From MVYY01 sp012517575 (GTDB lineage Bacteria; Bacteroidota; Bacteroidia; Bacteroidales; Paludibacteraceae): 64,000 bases of DNA. The stretch lies in the NCBI GenBank assembly GCA_031629035.1, contig JAVLUG010000027.1:186001-250000 (forward strand), read 5' to 3'. Shown here piece by piece: positions 57,042 through 64,000 of the stretch. Each line of letters begins with the position of its first letter. Within the stretch, counting starts at the first letter, position 1. The notes under the pieces are model-generated. The model saw only the letters and a program-made list of their open reading frames with translations. It made no database searches and was not told where the DNA came from. The position numbers and the translations under genes are program-made.

Positions 57042-59387
57042 ATGAAAAATAAGATTTTTTACATTTTATTGATTTATTGTAGCCTGTTTGCTTCTTTTAT
57101 TCAGGCAGACAATATAGGCATGGGTAAATGGAGAATGCATCTGGCGTACAACAGTGTTGGTCAGATAGCGCAATCCGATAAAAAAATATATGCTGTAAGT
57201 GATGGTGCTTTATTTTCAGTAGATAAACTGGATGGAAGTATGGAATTCTACAGTAAAATCAGTGGATTGCACGATACTTCTGTTGGGCGAATCGAATATG
57301 ATCCTACTTCCGAACAGTTGCTGGTTACATATGTCAATGGGAATATTGATTTTGTTAATGATGGTAGTGTGATTAATCTCCCCGATTTTTACAACAAACA
57401 AATGACTTTCAGCAAAGAAGTTCAACATATTTATTTTTTTGGAAATAAGGCTTATTTATCTTGCCATTTTGGTATTGTAGTTTTGAATATGGAGAAAAAG
57501 GAAATAGCCGAAACATATTTTTTCGGGGCCGATGCATCTCCGGTGGATGTACTCTGTACGACGGTTCACGGTCAGACTATTTATGCTCTTTCCAAAAGTG
57601 CAGTTTACAAAGCTGATGTTACCAGCCCGTATTTAGTGAGTTATGAAGTTTGGTCAACAGAAAACAATTTGCCCGGAAGTGGTAATTTTCAGTCTGTTAT
57701 ATCTTTTGCTGATCAGCTTTTTCTCCTTCGTGACGGTAAAATTTATCAAAAAAATGCCGGAGGGCAATGGTCGCCTTTTCTTCCACAAGTTACGGCTAAA
57801 AATTTATTGGTTTCAAATGGAATTTTGTTGATATTAGGCACCGACAATAATATTTATTCGGTTGACAATAAAATAGTATCAAAAACTGTTTCGGGAATTG
57901 GCGTTGTTGCAGATGCAGAATACGACACTGAAAACAATACGTGTTGGTTTGCGGCCAATGGGAATGGTATTATTTCCTATCGTCAGGAAGGGACACAGCA
58001 ACCGGTAGTGTCTACTTACAAACCTTCCGGTCCGGCAGTTAATATTCCCTGGCAAATGAGATTCTCGGGAAAAAAATTGTTTGTGGTGCCTGGTGGAAGA
58101 TCTTCGGCTCAATATTCTCAGCAGGGTTACGTTATGATGCTTGAAGATGGAGTTTGGACCAATATTGATGGAAAAACCATTGAAACCCAAACTGGGAAAA
58201 GAGTGTTGGATTTTATGGACATTGCTGTTGATCCTAATGACGCTTCTCATTTTTTTGTTCCTTCTTATGGAACGGGTATTTATGAATTTAAAAACAATCA
58301 GTTCAGTAATTGGTATAATTTTACCAATAGTCCTATTGAAACCATTTACCCTAATGATCCCAATAGTTCATATCTTTATATGCGAATGGATGGTGGTGTT
58401 TTTGATGCGGAAGGAAATGTTTGGTTTACCAATACCAGAGCTTCGTACGGTATTAAAATTTTGAAATCCGACGGTCAATGGACACAACTTGCTTATCCGG
58501 GAATTGCTTCACGACCTACTTTAGGACAAATATTAATTCCATCATTAAATCCTAATCAAAAATGGATTTTGTCTGTGCGTTCCGAACAGGGAATTTGTAT
58601 TATTGATGATAACGGAACTATCGATGATCAGAGAGATGATAAATCGATATTTTACTCCTATTTTAGAAACACGGATGAAGTTGCGAGCAATATTTCACCA
58701 ACACTTTACAATTGTATGGTGGAGGACAAAAATCATGTGATTTGGGTGGGAACAGATATGGGACCTCTGTTGTTTTACAATCCTTCGAATGTTTTTGATG
58801 CAGATTTTACCTGTTCGCGCGTAAAGATTCCGAGAAATGATGGCACCAATCTGGCAGATTATTTGTTGGCCGGCGAAACAATTCAAGCCATAGCTGTAGA
58901 TGGAGCCAACCGAAAATGGATTGGTACAAAATCATCCGGCGTATATTTAATGTCGGAGAACGGACAAGAAACTATTCAGCATTTTACTGTTTCCAACAGT
59001 CCCTTGCTTTCTAACAATATTATGTCTATAGCCATTCATCCTGTAAGCGGTGAAGTTTATTTTGGAACGGGGAAAGGAATCGTTTCTTATCAAAGCGATG
59101 CTGCGGAAGCCGGAAGCACTTTTGGCGATGTACATGCCTATCCCAATCCGGTAAGAGAAACCTACAATGGAGTCATTACCATCACGGGCTTAATGGAAAA
59201 TACACATATAAAAATTACCGATCTAAATGGAAATCTGGTTTATGAAACAACATCCAACGGCAGCTTGGCTACGTGGAACGGTAAAAATCTGCATGGCCAG
59301 AAAGTCAGTACCGGTATTTATTTGGTGATTGGAGCCAGTGAAGATGGTACGCAAAGTACCATTACGAAAATATTGGTAATCAATTGA
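57042..59387 (+). CDS. porZ: T9SS attachment-complex protein PorZ
   Basis: 781-residue surface protein with signal peptide about 1-22 (FIQADNIGMGKW). The opening WRMHLAYNSVGQIAQSDKKIYAVSDGALFSVDK is characteristic of PorZ, which in Porphyromonas gingivalis joins the PorU/V/Q attachment complex and binds the anionic LPS used to anchor cargo. Two seven-bladed beta-propeller-like regions (about 30-360 and 360-680) follow, then a C-terminal sorting-type domain (about 695-781, VHAYPNPVRETYNG to KILVIN). It starts a tightly packed operon with LPS-modifying genes. Confidence 0.93.
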   Translation: MKNKIFYILLIYCSLFASFIQADNIGMGKWRMHLAYNSVGQIAQSDKKIYAVSDGALFSVDKLDGSMEFYSKISGLHDTSVGRIEYDPTSEQLLVTYVNGNIDFVNDGSVINLPDFYNKQMTFSKEVQHIYFFGNKAYLSCHFGIVVLNMEKKEIAETYFFGADASPVDVLCTTVHGQTIYALSKSAVYKADVTSPYLVSYEVWSTENNLPGSGNFQSVISFADQLFLLRDGKIYQKNAGGQWSPFLPQVTAKNLLVSNGILLILGTDNNIYSVDNKIVSKTVSGIGVVADAEYDTENNTCWFAANGNGIISYRQEGTQQPVVSTYKPSGPAVNIPWQMRFSGKKLFVVPGGRSSAQYSQQGYVMMLEDGVWTNIDGKTIETQTGKRVLDFMDIAVDPNDASHFFVPSYGTGIYEFKNNQFSNWYNFTNSPIETIYPNDPNSSYLYMRMDGGVFDAEGNVWFTNTRASYGIKILKSDGQWTQLAYPGIASRPTLGQILIPSLNPNQKWILSVRSEQGICIIDDNGTIDDQRDDKSIFYSYFRNTDEVASNISPTLYNCMVEDKNHVIWVGTDMGPLLFYNPSNVFDADFTCSRVKIPRNDGTNLADYLLAGETIQAIAVDGANRKWIGTKSSGVYLMSENGQETIQHFTVSNSPLLSNNIMSIAIHPVSGEVYFGTGKGIVSYQSDAAEAGSTFGDVHAYPNPVRETYNGVITITGLMENTHIKITDLNGNLVYETTSNGSLATWNGKNLHGQKVSTGIYLVIGASEDGTQSTITKILVIN

Positions 59388-59395
59388 CTCTTCAC

Positions 59396-60412
59396 ATGAA
59401 AGGAAGGGTTAAATGGGTCGATATTGCTAAAGGAATTGCTGTTTCTTTGGTAGTTTACGGGCATTTTGGGACTTCGGATGCTGCTAAAAGCGTAATATAC
59501 GCTTTTCATATACCGCTTTTCTTTTTCTTGTCCGGCTTATTTTTTAGTTTTGATAAATTTCCAAATTATACCTCTTTTCTTCGTAAGCGTTCATTTCAAC
59601 TGTTGATCCCTTATCTTTTTTTCAATTTTATAACCTATTTGTTGTGGCTGTTTATAGGGAGAAAATTTGGGAACGATATTTCAACTAATGTCAATGCTTT
59701 AAAACCTATTTTTGGAATAGTTTATGGAAATGCTTCCAATTTAGCGCACAATGTTCCATTGTGGTTTTTGACCTGTTTGTTTTCGGTAGAGAATTTCTAT
59801 TTTCTTATCTTCAGAAAAACAAAAAAACAACAGCAGTTTTTTTTATTGGTGATGATAGCTGTAATTGCTTTTATCAATTACAAATTCAATCATGTATTTC
59901 GATTACCATGGGGGATGGACATTGCAATGAGTATGTTGTTGTTTTATGGTTTAGGAGTTGGCCTGAAATCGGAGTTTCTGGATAAAAACAGGAGCAAAGC
60001 ATTACTGTCAGCTCTTTCGATAATGTCATTTTTAGTAGTGTTAATCATTGCTCAACTGAATGGAAAAATAGAAGTGTCAGACAATTATTTTGGAAATTAT
60101 TTATACTTTTTGCTTGGTGCGTCAGCTGGAATCATTTTTATTGTTTCTTTGTCTATGCTCATAACTCAAGTTAAAATCAGGTATTCTCTATTGAGTTTTT
60201 TAGGTTTTAATTCATTAATTATATTTGTCCTACATTTATATTCAGGCAGTTTTATCAAGGCAATATCCTTCTTCGTTTTTCATTTACCATTGTCAATTTA
60301 CGAAACACCATCAGTTTCATTATTATTAACTTTTTTAAGTATTTTAGTATTAATACCTGTTGTATTATTGATGAATAAATTTCTGCCATTTGTTGTGGGT
60401 AAATCAAAGTGA
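59396..60412 (+). CDS. Acyltransferase 3 family membrane protein
   Basis: 338-residue membrane protein with about 10 helices. The opening KGRVKWVDIAKGIAVSLVVYGHF holds the conserved Arg/His region of acyltransferase-3 enzymes, and FHIPLFFFLSGLFF follows. Such proteins O-acetylate or otherwise acylate surface glycans. The ATG at 59396 is chosen over a TTG at 59384 that overlaps porZ. It lies 8 bases after porZ. Confidence 0.88.
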   Translation: MKGRVKWVDIAKGIAVSLVVYGHFGTSDAAKSVIYAFHIPLFFFLSGLFFSFDKFPNYTSFLRKRSFQLLIPYLFFNFITYLLWLFIGRKFGNDISTNVNALKPIFGIVYGNASNLAHNVPLWFLTCLFSVENFYFLIFRKTKKQQQFFLLVMIAVIAFINYKFNHVFRLPWGMDIAMSMLLFYGLGVGLKSEFLDKNRSKALLSALSIMSFLVVLIIAQLNGKIEVSDNYFGNYLYFLLGASAGIIFIVSLSMLITQVKIRYSLLSFLGFNSLIIFVLHLYSGSFIKAISFFVFHLPLSIYETPSVSLLLTFLSILVLIPVVLLMNKFLPFVVGKSK

Positions 60413-60414
60413 TA

Positions 60415-61950
60415 ATGAAATCGGTTATAAAATCATTTTTTTCTCTTTTTTTGTTTGTTTTGGCGTGTACTTTGTGGGCAGGCATTTTTTTTATTTTACC
60501 CTATTTTCTCGACAATCCTTTCAACGGTTGGCAAGGTTGGTTTATCACTCTTTTTCATTGGGGATTAGAATGTTTTGCCACATTTTTTCTGATTTATTTT
60601 TTCGCTGTAAACAAATATGTTTTTGCCGTATTTTTCCCTTTGTTTTCGTTGTTGGGTTCAGTTCTTTCTTTTTACCGTTATGCATACAAGGCGGTTCTGA
60701 CTCCCATGCTGATTGATGCCTCTCTGCATAACGATCTCAGGACAACGCTTGATGTAGTGTCCATACCTTTGGTTGTTTTTGTAATTGTCTCTTTATTGAT
60801 TTCAATTTTTGCAGTCAAATATAGATTCGAAAAATTAAAAGTTTCTAAACCACTGATTCATTTTGTTGCCAGTGCCTTGTTGTTGTGTGTTATACTTACT
60901 GCAAATGGCAGATTAACAGCAAGTTTAATGCAGCGTTTCCCCTTCAATGTTTACTATAACTTCTCTGAATATAAAAAATTACGTAAAACTCTCTTCGCTG
61001 AAAGAATTGATCCCGATCCGACTTTGAAGTCAACTTGTAATGATTCATTGAAAGTTGTAATTGTGATTGGAGAAGCTCTTCGTGCCGATCATTTGTCACT
61101 GAATGGTTACCATCGCCTCACCAATCCGCGATTATCAAAAAGAAAAAGTATTTTTTCATTTCCTGCTATTTACTCGGAATTTACCAATACCAACATGAGT
61201 CTGCCGCATATTCTTACCCGTGCCGACAGCATTTATCCCGAGCGGGCTTTTCAGGAAAAATCCTTTATCAGCCTGTTTAGAAAGTGTGGTTATTATGCTT
61301 CATGGATTTCTAATCAAGATCCAGCTGAAACTTATGTCTCGTTTATCAATGAATGTGATACAGTTCTGTATTGTCATCCCGAAAAATCGGTTTACAACTA
61401 TAACGAATGGTTGGATGAAGATTTGATTCCTCTCGCAAAAGAAATAAAGAAAAAAGATTCTCCGTGCAATTTGTTTGTTTTGCATACAATAGGAAGTCAT
61501 TGGTATTACAACAACCATTTCTCACCTCCCTTTAAAGTGTTCACTCCGGTAACTTCAAGTAGGATACTTTCCCAATGTTCGAAAGAAGAATTAATTAATT
61601 CGTATGACAACACAGTGGTTTATACCGATTTTTTCCTCGACAGTTTGATCCAGCTTTTTGAGAATGAAAATGCAGTCATGATTTATTTATCCGATCATGG
61701 AGAAACGCTGGGAGAAAATGGAGCATGGCTTCATGCAGGTGATAGTGAAGCATCTCATCATCCGGCCTGTATCGTTTGGTGTTCCGATAAATTCGAGCAA
61801 AAATATCCCGATAAGGTGAAAGCGCTGGAAATGAACAGAAACAGATATTTTCGAAGTAACTTTTTGTTTCACAGTGCTTTGAATGCAGCCAATATTCCAA
61901 GTAAAGTGATGGATAAAAAACTCAGTATTTTTAATTTTCCTCTTCAATAA
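60415..61950 (+). CDS. Phosphoethanolamine transferase (EptA/sulfatase family)
   Basis: 511-residue inner-membrane enzyme. About five N-terminal helices (1-165) are followed by a periplasmic alkaline-phosphatase-fold domain. VIVIGEALRADHLSLNGYHRL gives the metal-binding Glu region. The nucleophile Thr is likely T257 or T259 in FTNTNMSLPHIL, and LSDHGETLGENGAWLHAG gives the C-terminal metal ligands. It probably transfers PEtN from PE to LPS/lipid A sugars. The cysteines of the classical GTATA-SVPCMF loop are absent. ATG at 60415; an overlapping GTG at 60409 is an alternative. Confidence 0.88.
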   Translation: MKSVIKSFFSLFLFVLACTLWAGIFFILPYFLDNPFNGWQGWFITLFHWGLECFATFFLIYFFAVNKYVFAVFFPLFSLLGSVLSFYRYAYKAVLTPMLIDASLHNDLRTTLDVVSIPLVVFVIVSLLISIFAVKYRFEKLKVSKPLIHFVASALLLCVILTANGRLTASLMQRFPFNVYYNFSEYKKLRKTLFAERIDPDPTLKSTCNDSLKVVIVIGEALRADHLSLNGYHRLTNPRLSKRKSIFSFPAIYSEFTNTNMSLPHILTRADSIYPERAFQEKSFISLFRKCGYYASWISNQDPAETYVSFINECDTVLYCHPEKSVYNYNEWLDEDLIPLAKEIKKKDSPCNLFVLHTIGSHWYYNNHFSPPFKVFTPVTSSRILSQCSKEELINSYDNTVVYTDFFLDSLIQLFENENAVMIYLSDHGETLGENGAWLHAGDSEASHHPACIVWCSDKFEQKYPDKVKALEMNRNRYFRSNFLFHSALNAANIPSKVMDKKLSIFNFPLQ

Positions 61951-63107
61951 TGGGAAACGAAATACGTCATAAAAGGTTTTTTCTGCAGCAATTTTTGCTG
62001 AACAAATACTTTTGGTTGGCATGTATTTTTTTGGGATTAATTGTTAAGGCGTATTTTTTGCCTTTGAAAACGGGCGATTATGTGGTATATCTGAAGCCGT
62101 GGATTGATTTCATTAAAGCGCATGGATATTTTTCCGCTTTGCAATACGATTTTTCCAATTATACGCCAGCTTATCTTTATTTTCTTACGCTTGTTGCCAA
62201 AATTCCCGTTGACCCAGTTTTTGTCATCAAAATATTTTCCATATTTTTTGAATTTCTGGCTGCTTATTTTTTGGGAAAAATTATTTGTTTAAAATATCAC
62301 AATTATCTGATTCTCTGGATTTCATTGGCAGTTATCCCCTGGTTGCCAACCGTAATGCTCAACAGCAGTTATCTCTCCCAATGCGATGCCATTTATGCTT
62401 CTTTTGTGGTAGGCAGTATTTTTTATGCTTTAAAGAATCGACAATTTTTATCGGTTCTTCTATTGGGAGTAGCTTTTGCTTTTAAAATGCAGGCTGTTTT
62501 TGTGTTGCCTTTCTTTTTTGTTTTGCTTTTGAGGAAGGAAATAAAGTGGTATTATTTTTTGATTGTTCCCGCGGTTTATGTAATAAGTATTTTGCCGGCA
62601 TGGTTTTATGGCCGAAGTTTTGTCGAATTAATTTCTCTGTATTTTTCTCAAGCCGGCTATTATCGGTTGTTGACCATGAATTTTCCCAACATTTATATCT
62701 GGTTTTCAGGAGCAGATTTTGATACTTTTTCCGTAGCCGGAATATTGTTTACCGTTTTGCTGACTTTGACAGTAGGTTTTTGGCTTCGTTCTCCAAAAAT
62801 CACGTTCACCATTGAAACGTGGATCAAATTTATTTTTTTGAGTTTCATTGTTATTCCGTTCATTTTGCCGGGAATGCATGAAAGGTATATGTATTTGGCC
62901 GATATTTTCGGTTTGGTTTATTTGATGTTTTTCCCAAAAAAATGGTATTTGCCTTTAGGAATTTTATTGGTTTCTACATATTCGTATATTCGTTGTTCGC
63001 GCTTCAATGAAGTTTTACCTATGCAACCGGCTTTTTTCGTATATTTGCTGGTGATAGTCCTCACTTTTTACGATTTTGTTGAAAGCTTAAAATCTACCGA
63101 AAAATGA
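61950..63107 (+). CDS. Polytopic membrane glycosyltransferase (GT-C type)
   Basis: 385-residue membrane protein with about 9-10 helices. An acidic residue in the first luminal loop (LKTGDYVVYLKPWIDFIKAHG) is typical of GT-C transferases using polyprenyl-phosphate sugars; the fold resembles GT87/PIG-M-like mannosyltransferases. HERYMYLADIFG lies near the end. The ATG overlaps the previous stop by one base, and its own stop overlaps the next ATG by 4 bases. The sugar and acceptor are unknown. Confidence 0.82.
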   Translation: MGNEIRHKRFFLQQFLLNKYFWLACIFLGLIVKAYFLPLKTGDYVVYLKPWIDFIKAHGYFSALQYDFSNYTPAYLYFLTLVAKIPVDPVFVIKIFSIFFEFLAAYFLGKIICLKYHNYLILWISLAVIPWLPTVMLNSSYLSQCDAIYASFVVGSIFYALKNRQFLSVLLLGVAFAFKMQAVFVLPFFFVLLLRKEIKWYYFLIVPAVYVISILPAWFYGRSFVELISLYFSQAGYYRLLTMNFPNIYIWFSGADFDTFSVAGILFTVLLTLTVGFWLRSPKITFTIETWIKFIFLSFIVIPFILPGMHERYMYLADIFGLVYLMFFPKKWYLPLGILLVSTYSYIRCSRFNEVLPMQPAFFVYLLVIVLTFYDFVESLKSTEK

Positions 63108-64000
63108 ATGCTGTTCGTAAAGTAAATTTTTCTTTTATAGGTATTATCATTTTTCTATATGCTTTACTGACTGCCGGTTGTCTGAATAACTGCTATTTCT
63201 GGGATACTGTTCAGCAAATTTCCAAAGAAGGTCATTGGTTCTATCAGACCAATTTCAGATATTTAATTATTCCTTCTCAAAATTCTTTAACCGACATAGT
63301 GGCAACAGGTTATCATCCGCCTTTGATGGGAATGTTGACGGCAGCGTTGTGGAAAATTTTTGGCGTATATCTTTGGGTTTCTCATCTACTGGCATTGATT
63401 TGCTTTTTTGTGTTGCTGTATCAGACACTGAAACTGGTCGAAAAGTTTTTCCCTGCTCATCAGGCTGGATGGGTAATGCTGGTAGTTTTTCTGGAAGCCT
63501 CACTATTGGCTCAGTTCTCCATTGCTTCACCCGATTTTATATTGTTAACTGCTTTCATTGCTTCACTCAGGGGATTGTTAGAGCGAAATACATGGCTCTC
63601 ATCCATTGCCTTGATTTTTCTTTTCGGGAGCAACATGCGCGGAATTTTTGCAGGAATTGCTTTATGGATGAGTCTTCAGTTTTATCTTTATCTTAATTCG
63701 GGGAAAAAATTCAGTTTCAAAGTGTTGGCAGCATCAGTTCGACCATTTTTGCCGGCTATCATTTTATCGCTGCTCTATTTTATTTTTTACTTTAGAATGA
63801 ATGGCTGGTTTTCTGCAGTTTCTGAAGAGGGAGGACATTATTCGTTGCCCGAAAATATTTCAATGGTGGCAAAACATTTTATTGAATTTCTGCTTCGTTC
63901 TGTAGAAAATGGGCGCATTATCGTGTGGGCGTTTTCGCTATTCGCTTTTTATTTGGTTGCCAAAAAGAAAGTTTCAATTTCCAACGAATTTAAAATGTTG
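63104..64000 (+). CDS. GT39/ArnT-like membrane glycosyltransferase, 3' end outside window
   Basis: The frame is open from the ATG at 63104 to the right edge (299 codons). It encodes MNAVRKVNFSFIGIIIFLYA, then a first luminal loop with WDTVQQISKEGHWFYQTNF, ATGYHPPLMGMLTAALWKIFG (a PPL-type motif common to ArnT/GT39-like enzymes) and several hydrophobic helices. Its start overlaps the previous stop by 4 bases, so it is translationally coupled. Function is probably sugar transfer to a surface lipid or glycan. Confidence 0.8.
   Translation, partial: MNAVRKVNFSFIGIIIFLYALLTAGCLNNCYFWDTVQQISKEGHWFYQTNFRYLIIPSQNSLTDIVATGYHPPLMGMLTAALWKIFGVYLWVSHLLALICFFVLLYQTLKLVEKFFPAHQAGWVMLVVFLEASLLAQFSIASPDFILLTAFIASLRGLLERNTWLSSIALIFLFGSNMRGIFAGIALWMSLQFYLYLNSGKKFSFKVLAASVRPFLPAIILSLLYFIFYFRMNGWFSAVSEEGGHYSLPENISMVAKHFIEFLLRSVENGRIIVWAFSLFAFYLVAKKKVSISNEFKML

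Overview
This window looks like a chromosomal segment of a Bacteroidota bacterium, most likely order Bacteroidales (Dysgonomonadaceae- or Paludibacteraceae-like). The evidence is a porP-gldK-gldL-gldM-gldN type IX secretion (T9SS) operon, a PorZ homologue, several secreted proteins with T9SS C-terminal sorting domains, DUF6383-type C-termini, a frdCAB-type succinate dehydrogenase/fumarate reductase, TTTG / TAnnTTTG promoters, and AT-rich intergenic DNA. No rRNA, prophage, CRISPR array or classical insertion sequence was seen.

Layout. 1-9175: secreted glycan-degrading genes (GH92, a GxGYxYP protein with PA14, GH76, a GH127-like enzyme); the GH92 gene is cut by the left edge. 9355-11216: AlaX-like editing protein, mtgA, lipB. 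11426-14575 (minus): two secreted modular proteins with DUF6383-like C-termini. 14660-17233: a repeat island with about 124-bp direct repeats, each holding a 22-bp perfect palindrome, on both sides of a REP-associated tyrosine transposase (RAYT) gene. 17234-20757: frdCAB. 20758-21390: a gene-free stretch with a terminator and a candidate non-autonomous element. 21391-24709 (minus): response regulator, mnmA, M16 peptidase, small membrane protein. 24926-30770 (minus): T9SS core operon. 30950-37505 (minus): housekeeping genes (PduO, methyltransferase, acyl-CoA ligase with XRE-cupin regulator, S41 protease, coaD). 37844-39515: lytic transglycosylase and outer-membrane barrel. 39610-39791: tRNA-Leu and tRNA-Gly. 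39942-42579 (minus): wHTH protein, rnc-fabF-acpP. 42731-48001: purN, ychF, dtd, pssA, gldA-like ATPase, ruvB. 48057-53173: surface polysaccharide genes (flippase, GT2, GT2-kinase fusion, O-antigen ligase). 53175-56834: rnhA, tRNA-Arg, LolD-like ATPase, NSS transporter, rdgB. 57042-64000: porZ followed by overlapping genes for an acyltransferase, a phosphoethanolamine transferase and two membrane glycosyltransferases, the last cut by the right edge.

How they fit together. The window holds inner-membrane and periplasmic parts of the T9SS (PorP-KLMN), a surface attachment component (PorZ), probable cargo (sorting-domain glycosidases and modular adhesin-like proteins) and LPS-building enzymes. 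T9SS cargo in related species is anchored to a special LPS, and porZ sits at the head of a tightly packed LPS-modification gene string. The most unusual DNA is the RAYT island, where one copy of the palindrome lies in frame inside the transposase gene itself. Other points of note are a GT2-WaaP-like kinase fusion, a Lamin-tail domain apparently inserted in an FN3 domain, a tRNA-Arg gene overlapping the end of an ABC transporter gene on the other strand, and an inverted-repeat-bounded 265-bp element downstream of frdB.
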